From NCBI GenBank assembly GCA_963556495.2, contig OY747710.1, positions 18,638,000 to 18,701,999 of the forward strand: a stretch of 64,000 nt of DNA, read 5' to 3'. Every line of letters starts with the position of its first letter. Within the stretch, counting starts at the first letter, position 1. The notes beneath the pieces were generated by a model. That model did not search any database and was not told the DNA's origin. It was given only the letters and a program-made list of their open reading frames with translations. This document shows positions 47,874-57,936 of this stretch, piece after piece. The stretch is from Valencia hispanica. Its lineage: Eukaryota; Chordata; Actinopteri; Cyprinodontiformes; Valenciidae. The translations under genes were made by a program, and so were the position numbers.

Positions 47874-48049
47874 TGAGATTATATTCAAAATCCCAGCGAG
47901 TCCCACGGTTGACTCTGTTCCGGCTCACAGCTCTGCTTCCAAGAGAGAGGAATGAGTTGTCCGTTATTTTCCTCTGCCTCCTCGTGGGTCCCCCGCGGCA
48001 CTGATGCAGAGATACACGCACATTAAGGCAAACACTTCCTCCTTTATAT
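47874..48049 (-). promoter_or_regulatory. Candidate TATA promoter and 5' non-coding exon
   Basis: On the minus strand a TATAAAGG box at 48041-48048 is followed about 30 bp later by GC-rich DNA without ATG. A consensus splice donor GTAAGT (47868-47873) follows after about 140 bp. This is the layout of a first non-coding exon. No downstream coding exon is confirmed. Confidence 0.2.
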
Positions 48050-48218
48050 GCAGTATCCTTCCAGTTTTTCTCTCTCCATTTGTTGGTTTAGGTCCAGTCC
48101 ATCCGCCTGCCTGTGGACTTTGCTGTGATTCTGCGTTCACTCAGTCACGCACTCCCTCTGCTCAATAGTACAGCCGTACCTCTTTGGCTCTCTCCAATCT
48201 AATCAGCCTTCTCTTTCT

Positions 48219-48249
<31 letters not shown>

Positions 48250-48856
48250 CCACTCTTTCCTCTCCCTCGTTTCTCCTTCCCAACACCCACTCCTTTACTC
48301 CTCGTTTCTCTCTCCCTCCAATATATTTTTCTCAAAGATGAATATATCTCTCCCTCCTAACTCCTCATTCTTTTCTTCTTTCTGTCAGTTCATCTGATAA
48401 GGGTTTGAAACAAGGGCAAACGACAAAAAAAAGATAATCTAAAGCATTTTCACACATCTACACAGACTGGAAGGAGTATCAGAGGCGGAAAAGATGCATG
48501 AGGGTGTGTCACATCCTCAGCCAGTGTAAACTAGGCTGACAAAGTTTGTCATGGCTCCATGGTCGGGTGACAAACACCATCAGACCACCACACGACTCGC
48601 CTCACACCAGATGACACACAAACACGTACAAATCTACACACAGTCCCGACATGAATCCGATGGAGCAAAAAATTAGGGTGATGTCAAGGAGACCTTCCAA
48701 CTTCAAAGACTTTATCTCACCCATAAGAAAACAGTGGAAGCGTGCAAAAAGCTGCTTGAAGGTTGAATTTCTGTTTGGACATTAAAGATTATTCCAGTGA
48801 ATATTGAGGAGGGTAGAAATAATCCAACATGCAACTTAAAAAAGAAATGTAAATAT

Positions 48857-48862
<6 letters not shown>
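48050..48862. other. Low-complexity and unique DNA, no gene
   Basis: A CT/CA compound array lies at about 48210-48246. The remainder is CT-rich and then AT-rich with no exon. 48640-48800 has faint similarity to the 3' part of a Tc1 transposase (GACATGAATCCGATGGAGCA, the DMNPMEQ region) and may be a small relic. Confidence 0.45.

Positions 48863-48928
<66 letters not shown>
48863..48928. repeat. (TA)n microsatellite, left part
   Basis: Uninterrupted TA array of 33 units ending where the Tc1 fragment begins. The array resumes at 49089, so the fragment appears to have inserted at a TA within it. Confidence 0.95.
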
Positions 48929-48931
<3 letters not shown>

Positions 48932-49085
48932 GCTTACGTACACCCCACTTTTTAGTTATTTATTTTAAAAAAAGGTTTGGAATCATGTATGATTTTCGTT
49001 CCACAGCATATGGTAACGTGATGTATCCACTTTCGTTCCACAAAATGTGGAAAAGTTCAAGGGGGCCGAATAGTTTTGCAAGCCA

Positions 49086-49088
<3 letters not shown>
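48929..49088. mobile_element. Tc1 terminal fragment with Harbinger filler
   Basis: About 160 bp. The parts TTTGGAATCATGTATGATTT and AAAAGTTCAAGGGGGCCGAA are the outer repeat of the Tc1 family seen intact at 33351-34927, joined as a deleted foldback. Between them, 49001-49027 matches 25 of 27 bases of the Harbinger transposase region 51288-51314. It lies within a TA array, as expected for a TA-targeting element. Confidence 0.85.

Positions 49089-49139
<51 letters not shown>
49089..49139. repeat. (TA)n microsatellite, right part
   Basis: Continuation of the TA array between the Tc1 fragment and the next Tc1-like element. Confidence 0.95.
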
Positions 49140-49141
<2 letters not shown>

Positions 49142-49700
49142 TGCAGATTATAAGTATTTGAACATCCTGCGATTTTGCAAGTTCTCCCACTTGGAAATTA
49201 TGGTGGGGTCAGAAATTCACATTACAGGGGCATTTCCTGTGTGCATTTACTGTTTTTTTTATTCATGAAATCATATTGTCTGATTTCTAGAGAATGTATT
49301 TGTATTTTATTGCTGCACATAAGTATTTTAACACCTGGCAATCAGCAAGACCTGTTAATCTGCCTTTAAAAAGTCCACCTCTACTCCACTTATTAATCTA
49401 AATTAGTAACACCTGTCTGAGTTCGTTAAATACACCTGTCCACCCCAAAGTCAGTCAGACTCCAACTACTACCATAGACAAGACCAAGGGTCTCATTTAT
49501 AAAACATTGCGTAGAATCCCTACTAAAAGTGTACGTACGACCAAAACAAAAAGTTTGCGTACGCCAAAAAGATTTCTGATTTATAAAACCATGCCTACGC
49601 ACAGGTGTAAGCAATTTCCCCTTTATAAATCACAGTCTTCTTGGAAGTTTGCGCACTTGAATTTGGCTCATATCCCGCCCTGAACACGCCCAAATCCGGC

Positions 49701-49708
49701 TATAAAAA
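49701..49708 (+). promoter_or_regulatory. TATA box of Harbinger Myb-like gene
   Basis: TATAAAAAG lies 36 bp upstream of the ATG at 49737. The corresponding TATAAAAGG lies in the same place in copy 2 (about 59716-59724, minus strand). Confidence 0.5.
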
Positions 49709-49736
49709 GTCAATGCAAAGCAGGACATGAATATTG

Positions 49737-50541
49737 ATGCATATGAAGAAGAGGGGAAATATGGCAATAACAAAAAAAACCAAGAAGAGAAACTTTATGG
49801 AGATGGAGATTGAAGTGCTAGTGGGTGAAGTGGAGGCTAGAAGAGAAATTTTATTTGGTGGACACAGCAGTGGTGTCACAAATAAAAGGAAGAACTGCGA
49901 GTGGCAACATCTGGCGTCTGCAGTGCAGACTGTCAGTGCATCTGACAGGACGGTACCCGAAATAAAAAAAAAGTGGTCGGACCTCAAAGTCGAGGCAAAA
50001 AAAAAACTTGCCTCCCACCGCCAGAGTGGGTCTGCTACTGGAGGGGGTATGTTTACACCCGAGCTGACACCACTGGACAGGAAGATGGCAAGTATCATGG
50101 GAACATCAAGCGTGTACGGTATTGTGTCAGAGAAGGAGGGCGACACCGACCTGGCAGAAACGACAGATGAACCCGGTAAAGCACCTTTTGGATATATTTT
50201 ATTACGTGGCTACGTTAACAAATTTGAGCATATTTTAAGGAGATAGACTAATATGCCGCGTCTTTTCAGCTCTTCCACAGTCGGTAGGTGGCGAGGATGA
50301 GGAGGCTGAGGAAGATGAGGTTGCCCAGCGTCCGGCTGCCCCCAGCACCAGTGCTGCCGCTGCCCGTGGTGCATCCAGCAGTGGTCGGGTTCTGACTGAA
50401 GCTGTGATGCAGACACAGAGAGACACCATCAGCGCCATCAATTCTGGGACAAACGAGTTAAAGGAAATAAAGAGTGTGCTGTGCGACATAGTGACAGCCA
50501 TTGGTACCTTAAATGATACAATAAAAAATTTAAATAAATGA
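49737..50541 (+). CDS. Harbinger Myb/SANT-like partner protein, two exons, intact
   Basis: Predicted exons are 49737-50175 and 50270-50541, joined by a 94-bp GT-AG intron (donor CCCG/GTAAAG, acceptor CTTTTCAG). They make an uninterrupted frame of 236 codons. An N-terminal Myb/SANT-like domain (about residues 15-90) has KKRNF, the conserved CEWQHLASAV tryptophan helix and PEIKKKWSDLK. It resembles the domain of NAIF1 and other Harbinger Myb-like proteins, which carry the transposase to the nucleus and to DNA. An acidic stretch (EDEEAEEDE), a low-complexity Ala/Ser segment and a C-terminal amphipathic coiled coil follow. Later ATGs at 49743 and 49761 are alternative starts. This is the only gene in the Harbinger pair with no visible lesion. 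Whether it is expressed is unknown. Confidence 0.8.
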
Positions 50542-51698
50542 ACCTTGTCGTTGTTATCTCAAACGCCGCATTACATCCTGGCGGATCCTTGCTCCCAGGG
50601 TGAAGGCTTCCTGTCGAGGAGGAGGCAGCTGTGGGTCGGGGTTCTCATGCTGGGGAGGGGGTAGGCCAGGAGGGAGGGGAATGCCAATTCTCAGTGCCAT
50701 GTTATGAAGAATTCCACATGCCCTCACGATCTTGCAGACCTTTGTAGGGTGGTATAATAGTCTGTCACCCGAGGTATCCAATGACCGCCACCTACATTTT
50801 AACAGGCCTATGGCATGCTCCACGACTGAGCGCGTAAGCGTGTGACAGGAGTTGTAGTGCATTTCCTCTGCTGTCTGTGGGTCTGGGAACGGGGTCAGAA
50901 GCCAGCTCCTGAGAGGGTAGCCACTATCACCTGCAAGTGATAACACGTTTAATTCAGGCGTCAACAAGCAGCATTTCTAATGACGGTGAGGATTTACAGA
51001 GCAGCCAGCCATCACGCACAGCGCCTGCCTGCAGTCTGTTCCCTACACTGCTGTGTGTCAAGATAAAGGAGTCGTGTGTTGACCCAGGCCATCGTGCCAC
51101 CATATTAGTGATCATGTGTGAATAACATGATTTGCACATTAATACTGTGTACATGTTTTCCGATTGACGAAAACAAATTCATCCTCAGACGGGGCCCTTA
51201 TAGCAATATGGGTGGAGTCAATTGCGCCGATTATGTTTAGGAAACCGGACATTGCTGCAAATTGCATCTTAATTTCGGCCTGCTCCCCCACAGTATATGG
51301 AAACGTGATGTATCGCCTGCTCATTTTAATGATCCCATCCAAGACTGCAGGCATTATTGCGCTCAGGGACGGCTGTGATATCCCAGACCTAGTAAATAAA
51401 TATAACATATTTGAAGGCATTATTTCAAAAAAGGGACTTTGGGCAGAATAGTAAGAATCATGTCACTCAGACAGATACCTGTCGGCTAATTCCCGCTGGT
51501 AACAACCAATTGCAAGAAACCCCAGAGTGGTGAGCACCTGGAGCTGGACCGGAATGGCACAGTTCCGCCTGGACGGTCTCTCCAAAACCGGGCCCAATTC
51601 AGCACAGAGATCCAAGAGCACAGCTCTAGGGAATCTGAATCTACTTATTAGCCAGTCATCATCATGGGCAAGGAGGTCCGCATGAACCCTGAACACGC

Positions 51699-51703
51699 GT
51701 TCT
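51699..51703. repeat. Gypsy target-site duplication, left
   Basis: GTTCT here is repeated at 57352-57356 directly outside the opposite LTR. Joining the Harbinger sequence at one copy restores the transposase reading frame. Confidence 0.92.
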
Positions 51704-52459
51704 TGTCATGTTGGCTAGTGACTCTAGAATCAAGCGACAACTTCAGGCAGCAGCAGTCAGTAAAATAATACGTTTATTATTTTGAGCAGGAGGGCAGGAC
51801 GGTCGGGCTGGAGCCGGGCAGACGGGAGGACTGAGGAGAAGCAGGTAAAATGTTAGAGTAACGTGGTGGTTTCTTTTCTGCTGTTTGAATATTGATAAGT
51901 GGTCTTACTTGGAGGTTCAGAGGACGGATCCGGGGAGAGGTAAGTCGGTGACTGAATCTGAGGTTGGCTGGGGATGAGTGGTTGCAGAGTTGGTGTTCCG
52001 GTTTGGTTCTTGCTGGTTTGTAGGTGGATGATTCAGATTTTGATGTTGTTGAGGGTGGACAGGCAGGGGGCTACAATGGACGGAAGTGGGGTGGGCTCTG
52101 ACCTTCTTGATTCCAGGTAGGGAGCGGCAAGAGGCTGACCAGGGAGGAATCCGGAGGTGCCAGTCCAGCGGTGAGTGAGGTAGGCGTCTCAGCGTGTTTG
52201 ACCAGCCGTGTGGAGATGTGACAGGAAAGCAGGACCGACGAGGGAGGCTTGACAGCAATGGAAGAAATCGCAGGAGCAGATCACGCATAGGAGCGAGAAC
52301 CATCTGGCGTCAGCCTCTAGGAACCGCTCCCCTTATGAACTGAAGCAGTGATGAGGATGATCAGAAACACCTGGAGCAGCGCATGCCAAACACACCCTGG
52401 GAAGAGGTAAGCAGAGCAAAACCACCCAACAACCAGCACACAGAAACATACACCTGACA
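51704..52459 (-). repeat. Gypsy 3' LTR, 756 bp
   Basis: Matches 56737-57351 closely but is about 140 bp longer, because the other copy lost internal segments. At least eight single-base differences were seen by eye outside those gaps. Confidence 0.93.
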
Positions 52460-52461
52460 GT

Positions 52462-52474
52462 ACCTCCCCCTCAA
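52462..52474 (-). promoter_or_regulatory. Polypurine tract of gypsy element
   Basis: On the minus strand TTGAGGGGGAGGT lies immediately before the 3' LTR. This is the expected primer for plus-strand synthesis. Confidence 0.75.
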
Positions 52475-53664
52475 CGGATGCCTCCAGGCGGACGACCAGA
52501 GGAAGAGGCGGATGAAGCCTCAAAATCATCAACGAGGGAGGAGTCCAAAATGAAGGATGCAGGAACCCACCGGCGTTCCTCGGGGCCGTAACCCTCCCAA
52601 TCGACCAGGTACTCACAACCACAGCCCCACGGACGTACATCGATGATGCGCCTAACAGTGTAGGCGGGATGGCCGTCGATGATCCGGGCGGGTGGAGGGG
52701 GTTTGGCCGGAGGGCACAAAGGACTGGAAGAAACAGGTTTGATATGCGAAACATGGAAGACAGGATGAACTCTGAGATGGGAAGGAAGTTTTAATTTAAC
52801 TGTGGATGGGCTGATTGTCGTTTCAATGGGGAATGGACCAATGAACCCAGAGGAAAGCTTTCTGGTGTACCCTTTAATAGGGAAATCCTTGGCTGAGAGC
52901 CAGACCAGTTCACCAGGAGAGTAAGAAGGAGCTGGAAGACATCTGCGATCTGCACTTTTCTTGTTTTGGAAGGCGGCCCGTTGTAACGCGGCCTTGGTTT
53001 GAGTCCAGATCCGACGGAATGACAAGAGCATGGAATGCACCGATTGAGTGAACCCCTCAGGATGAGAAGATTGAAGAAGAGTCGGTTGGTAGCCTAGGGA
53101 AACTTCAACGGGTGAGTGGCCAGTGGCTGAGGAGATGTGGGTATTGTGGGCATACTCAACCCAAAAGAGGTTTTGGCTCCAGGAGTTGGGATTCTGGGTA
53201 CAAACACAACGCAAGGCACTTTCTACTTCTTGATTGAGTCGCTCACACTGTCCATTCGACTGGGGGTGGAATCCAGAGGTGAGTCGAACATTAGCCGCCA
53301 GTGCTGAGCAGAAATCTCTCCACACTTGAGAAATGAACTGGGGACCACGATCAGAAAGAATTTCGACCGGGATACCATGCAACCGAAAAACATGGTGAAC
53401 TAGGAGCTTTACAGTTTCACGAGCTGAGGGAAGTTTGGTCAGGGCAACTAGAGGGCATGCTTTGGAAAATCTGTCGACAATGGAGAGGATGACTCTTTTT
53501 CCTTTGGAACTTGGAAGACCAGTGACGAAATCTAATGCAATATGGGACCAAGGGCGTGACGGAATGGAAAGTGGTTGAAGTAAGCCCGAAGGCGGTTTAT
53601 GTGAGGGCTTGTATTGACTGCAGACTGGACAGGCGGTAACGTATTCGACAACGTCCTTATTCAA
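52471..53664 (-). pseudogene. Gypsy integrase with C-terminal chromodomain
   Basis: An open segment of 397 codons. CPVCSQYK is the second half of the HHCC zinc finger. The rve core follows, with catalytic Asp in ALDFVTGL, Asp in ILSDRGPQF and Glu in [12 protein letters not shown]. Next come the GPF-like linker ([11 protein letters not shown]) and [12 protein letters not shown] chromodomain occupies the last 70 residues ([20 protein letters not shown]), with the aromatic Tyr and Trp residues of the methyl-lysine cage region. Chromodomains in chromovirus integrases steer integration to marked chromatin. The N-terminal half of the zinc finger lies in another frame upstream, so a frameshift separates IN from RNase H near 53660. 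The integrase itself has no visible internal lesion. Confidence 0.9.
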
Positions 53665-55431
53665 GGACGGCCACCAAAAGTAACGACGAAGTAACCCAAT
53701 GGTACGACTGATTCCAGGATGGCATGAGAATCGTGACCCCAGCGGATGACTCTGGCTTTGAGCGAGGATGGGACGAACAGTCGATTGGGGGGACCCCTAC
53801 CTGGATCAGGCTCGGTCTGTTGGGCTTGCTGGATGGCTCGTTCCAGATCCCAAGTGAGGGACCCTACAAAACATGTGGATGGAAGGATGGAAACGGGCTC
53901 TTCTGTTGTGGAGTCGGCACTATGTTGACGTGAGAGGGCATCCGGCTTTTGATTCTTGGATCCAGGGCGATAAGAAATGGTTAAATTGAAACGGGAGAAG
54001 AACAGAGACCACCGGAACTGGCGTGGATTTTGTCTTTTGGCTGACTGCAAGTATGTGAGGTTCTTGTGGTCTGTCCATACAGTTATCGGGAGCTCCGTTC
54101 CCTCAAGCCAATGTCTCCAATTTTCTAAGGCCAATTTAATGGCAAGGAGCTCCCGGTCACCGATGTCATAGTTCCTCTCTGCGGGGTTAAATCTTTTTGA
54201 GAAGAACGCACAGGGATGGACCCTAAGATCGTGTGATGACCGCTGGGAAAGGACGGCTCCCACACTTGTATCGGAAGCGTCTACCTCGAGGATGAACTGG
54301 GAATCGGGATTTGGGTCTATGAGGATGGGGGCCTGAACGAATCTTAGTTTGAGTTCGCGGAATGCCTGATCAGCCTCTGGGGTCCAGCCTCTGGGGTCCA
54401 GGAAAAAGGTCTCTTAATCGAGGTGAGCGCTGTAAGAGGAGCGGCAATGATGCTAAAGTTCTTTATAAACCTTCTGTAGAAGTTGGCGAAGCCTAAGAAG
54501 CGCTGGAGCTGTTTTCTGGTCTCCGGTACTGGCCACTCCTCTACAGCCTTGGTCTTAGCCGGGTCGGTTCTGACCTGTCCACCCTCAAAAACATATCAGG
54601 CATGGAACTCGCATTTCTCCGCCTTAACATAAAGTCGGTTCTCCAACAGCCGTTGAAGAACTTGGCGGACATGGATCTTATGTTCTTCAAGACTGTTGGA
54701 GAAGATAAGAATGTCATCCAGGTAGACAAATACGAACTTGTGAAGGAAGTCTCTGTGAACATCATTGACCAGACTGTAGGGGCATTGGTTAAGCCGAAGG
54801 GCATGACTAAATACTCAAAATGTCCAATATGGGTCTTTAATGCGGTCTTCCACTCATCCCCAGCTCGAATCCTGATTAAATGGTACGCATTTCTCAGGTC
54901 CAGTTTGGAGAAGATGGAAGCTTGGGAAACTGGTTCAAAGGCTGAAGCGATAAGGGGAAGGGAGTACATATTTTTGACAGTGATTTGATTTAAAACTCGG
55001 TAGTCGATGCAGGGCCGTAAAAATTTTTCTTTTTTCTGAACAAAAAAGAAACCTGCGCCCAGGGGTGATGAAGACGGACGAATGATTCCGGCTTTGAGAG
55101 AGTCCTTAATGTAAATCTCCATCGCCTCTCTCTCCTTTCCGGACAAACTTAATAACCTTCCAGAAGGAAGCAGAGCACCGGCTAATAAATCAATGGCACA
55201 ATCATATGGGCGATGAGGTGGCAAGGAGAGGGCTAAATCCTTACTGAACACTGTCCCTAGGTCATGGTAGTCAGGGGGAACGCCGGTGAGGTCTGGAGGG
55301 ATTTTGGAATGAGTCTCCACAGGGGTGCTAGACGGTAGAGCTGACTGGAGGCAGTTTTTTAAACAAAAAGGACTCCAGGAGTCGAACCGGTGGTTTTTCC
55401 AGGAGGGAAAGCCAGGGGTACCCGAGAACAA
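53661..55431 (-). pseudogene. Gypsy RT and RNase H region, frameshifted
   Basis: The first segment, 55431-54541, encodes RT fingers and palm: [35 protein letters not shown] and [15 protein letters not shown]. The catalytic YLDD box follows in a different frame near 54725, so an indel lies around 54790. The region 54540-54264 is degraded. It contains a tandem duplication of CCTCTGGGGTCCAG near 54376-54403 that alone shifts the frame. RNase H lies at 54263-53661, with DRELLAIKLALENWRHWLEG and TDHKNLTYL, and ends in the zinc-finger start. The protein normally copies the RNA into DNA and removes the RNA strand. Confidence 0.88.
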
Positions 55432-56742
55432 CGGAAGAATCTTCGGTAGGGAAAACTAAAAACTGGATGATTTCGTGGTGATTTCCAGACAGGACTAAGG
55501 ATGTGGGACCAGTCTGATGCGTAATGGTGGACATGACACTGCCATCTAAGGCAGTAACCCGAATGGGCGGATCTAAAGGGAACGTAGAGATTTTGCAGTT
55601 AGCAACTAAATCCGGATGAATAAGATTTTGCTCTGAACCAGAGTCAATCAAGGCTTGGCAGGAAACGGGGGATTTAGCACCAGCATAAACAGAAGTGGGA
55701 ACTAGAAACCTATGGCTTTTGCTAGAATGACCCGTCAGGACCCCCAATTTCAGATTACGGGTTGGGGTTTTTGGCCGAATGGGACAGACAGCAATAAAAT
55801 GCTCAGGGGAGCCACAACAAAGGCAGCTTCCAGAGGCGATGCGTCTCTGTCTCTCCTCTAATGAGAGGCGAGTACGACCTAATTGCATCGGTTCGGGGGA
55901 ACTAGCTCGGGGCTGAGGGTGCTCTCTAATAGGCGGTCTGGAATCCGACCTGGTGGAATTTGGAAGTGAGGTAGGTTTTAACCTGAGCCTCTCTCGAGAG
56001 AGCGATTGTCCAGCCGAATGGCCAGGTTAATTAGCTGATTTAAGGTTTCTGGCTCGTCCCGGCTGGCCAAGTCATCTTTCATCCTTTCATTAAGAGCGTG
56101 GTGGAAAGCGCTCTTAAGGGCTGGGGCATTCCACCCAGACTCAGCAGCTAAAGTCCTAAATTCCACCGCAAAATCTGCTACCGATCTATTTCCTTGTTTG
56201 ACCGTCCATAATTTACGGGCTGACTCTTCCTGACTGCCCACTGGAGCAAAGGTTAGTTTAAAAAGTTCTAGAAATTCATTGAACGGAGTGAGTTCAATGG
56301 AGCTTGTCTCAACAAACGCCTCTGCCCATCTTAAGGCTCTGTCACGAAGCAGACCAATGATGTAAGATATCTTACTGGCGTCTGACTGGAAGGAGAGAGG
56401 GGAACGATTGAAAATTAGTGTGCACTGAAGCAAAAATCCCTTACACTTACTGAGCTCACCAGAGAAATACTCCGGGGTAGGTGATGTCACGTCTCTGAAG
56501 GCAGAAACCCCGGAGGCGGACGGAGCGAGACTGGAGCGGGGCTGCTCTGTGGGAGATTCCTCCAATTTGCCGCTTAACTCGAACACCTGCTTGGATAAAC
56601 GGCTTAAAGTGGAGGTAATTGTTGCTTGTTGACGAGAAATCTCCTGAAGCACGGCCTCATGTCGGCCCAGGAGAGTACCCTGTTGGGAAAGCGCTGCCTG
56701 GAGATCCGCCGAGGAGTCAGTCTGGCCAGATGGTTCTGTCAT
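55328..56742 (-). pseudogene. Gypsy gag and protease region, frameshifted
   Basis: The gag ATG at 56742 lies inside the last bases of the 5' LTR (CAACATGACAGAACC). The first segment, to 55978 (about 254 residues), has a coiled coil (LLGRHEAVLQEISRQQATI) and the capsid-like core (FNRSPLSF...FAVEFRTLAAESGW). A frame break near 55975 is followed by a segment 55888-55328 with one CCHC zinc knuckle (C-x2-C-x4-H-x4-C, CLCCGSPEHFIAVC) and an aspartic protease with ALIDSGSEQNLI as the DSG active-site loop. Gag packages the RNA; the protease cuts the polyprotein. Confidence 0.88.
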
Positions 56743-57351
56743 GTTGGCTAGTGACTCTAGAATCAAGCGACAACTTCAGGCAGCAGCAGTCAGTAAAATA
56801 ATAAGTTTATTATTTTGAGCAGGAGGGCTGGAGCCGGGCAGACGGGAGGACTGAGGAGAAGCAGGTAAAATGTTAGAGTAACGTGGTGGTTTCTTTTCTG
56901 CTGTTTGAATATTGATAAGTGGTCTTACTTGGAGGTTCAGAGGACGGATCCGGGGAGAGGTAAGTCGGTGACTGAATCTAAGGTTGGCTGGGGATGAGTG
57001 GTTGCAGAGTTGGTGTTCCGGTTTGGTTTGGAGGGTGGACAGGCAGGCGGCTACAATGGACGGAAGTGGGGTGGGCTCTGACCTTCTTGATTCCAGGTAG
57101 GGAGCGGCAAGAGGCTGACCAGGGAGGAATCCGGAGGTGCCAGTCCAGCGGTGAGTGAGGTAGGCGTTTCAGCGTGTTTGACCAGTGAGAACCATCTGGC
57201 GTCAGCCTCTAGGAACCGCTCCCCTTATGAACTGAAGCAGTGATGAGGATGATCAGAAACACCTGGAGCAGCACCTGCCAATCACACCCTGGGAAGAGGT
57301 AAGCAGAGCAAAACCACCCAACAACCAGCACACAGAAACATACACCTGACA
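56737..57351 (-). repeat. Gypsy 5' LTR, 615 bp
   Basis: Shorter than the 3' LTR because of internal deletions. Visible ones are 13 bp near 56826, about 40 bp near 57028 and about 85 bp near 57185. The promoter for the element would lie here. A minus-strand primer-binding site just downstream is not clear: TGGCCAG occurs some 8 bases inside, but I cannot assign a tRNA. Confidence 0.92.
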
Positions 57352-57936
57352 GTTCTCTCCTAATCCTTCCATTTGCAAAATCTTCTAGCAACGCCACTGC
57401 ATCCATCTCAAATATTACGCTTGAAAGTCGGGGTATTTCTATTGGGAGCAATAAGGCTGATTGCTTCCTTCCTTGGCACAATGAACGTGCCAATCAATGA
57501 TATTTGGTACAGATGATTCAATTTATCAATTGGAATACAGTCCCGGCCCTTTTATCTGAGTTTAAGGTTTTGAGATAAATTTTACGTATTTATTTTAATA
57601 TTGAAAAATGTTTTTAGAAGAGCTATAGCTCACTGCAAAGCTACAATATAGATATCATTGCTGGTTTGGATATTTATAATAACAAGAAATGTGTGAGAGG
57701 AGTAATATACAGTCTGGCTGCAGTTCACCACCTCACCAACTGCGTCGTCGATTCCCCCCCGTCTCCAAAATGTCCGTACGCACGGGTCAGAGTTGGCGTA
57801 CAGGTGCGCACATTTTCCCATCAAGTCTGTTTTTTATAAATAACAACTTTTGCTTTGAAAGTGGCGTACGCCAGTTTCAGGCCCCGTTTTGTGCGTACGC
57901 AACGTTTATAAATGAGACCCCTGGGGTCTCATTTAT

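Larger units (their letters stand above)
51704..57351 (-). mobile_element. Ty3/gypsy chromodomain retrotransposon, 5,648 bp
   Basis: An LTR retrotransposon on the minus strand: 5' LTR 56737-57351, gag, protease, RT, RNase H, integrase with chromodomain, polypurine tract, 3' LTR 51704-52459. LTR ends are TGTC...GACA. A 5-bp GTTCT duplication flanks it. The domain order RT-RNase H-IN and the C-terminal chromodomain place it among chromoviruses, the group that includes fish Sushi-like elements. There is no envelope gene. Several frameshifts break the coding region, so this copy is not autonomous. Confidence 0.95.
50554..57406 (-). pseudogene. Harbinger copy 1 DDE transposase, broken and split by gypsy
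   Basis: On the minus strand, exon 1 starts at ATG 57406 (MDAVALLEDFANGR) and is cut at codons 17-19 by the gypsy insertion. It resumes at 51698 (FRVHADLLAHDDDWLISRF) and ends at 51479. Introns are 51389-51478 and about 50931-50997. Exon 2 (51388-50998) has ADRSGISQPSLS at the splice, the first catalytic Asp in GAIDSTHIAI, and the second in RWPGSTHDSF. Exon 3 (50930-50554) has [16 protein letters not shown] and the catalytic Glu in RSVVEHAIGLLKCRW. A 2-base deletion just after the NRK motif (near 51157) shifts the frame, and another indel near 51110 shifts it again. The transposase is therefore inactive even without the gypsy. Confidence 0.88.
49488..57920 (+). mobile_element. PIF/Harbinger copy 1 (H1), split by gypsy
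   Basis: The ends are GGGTCTCATTTATAAA and its reverse complement at 57905-57920. Without the gypsy insert (51704-57351) and one 5-bp duplication the element is about 2.78 kb. It has two convergent genes, a Myb/SANT-like gene on the plus strand and a DDE transposase on the minus strand. This is the standard Harbinger plan (HARBI1 and NAIF1 are the domesticated vertebrate pair). GCGTACG-type words cluster inside both ends. The left flank is CAA; the right side abuts copy 2 through CTG. Confidence 0.93.

Noticed and set aside
49700..50146. 148-codon minus-strand frame (and its copy at 59438-59725)
   Set aside because: Antisense of the Myb-like exon; the Ser/Phe-rich run comes from its Lys- and Glu-rich codons.
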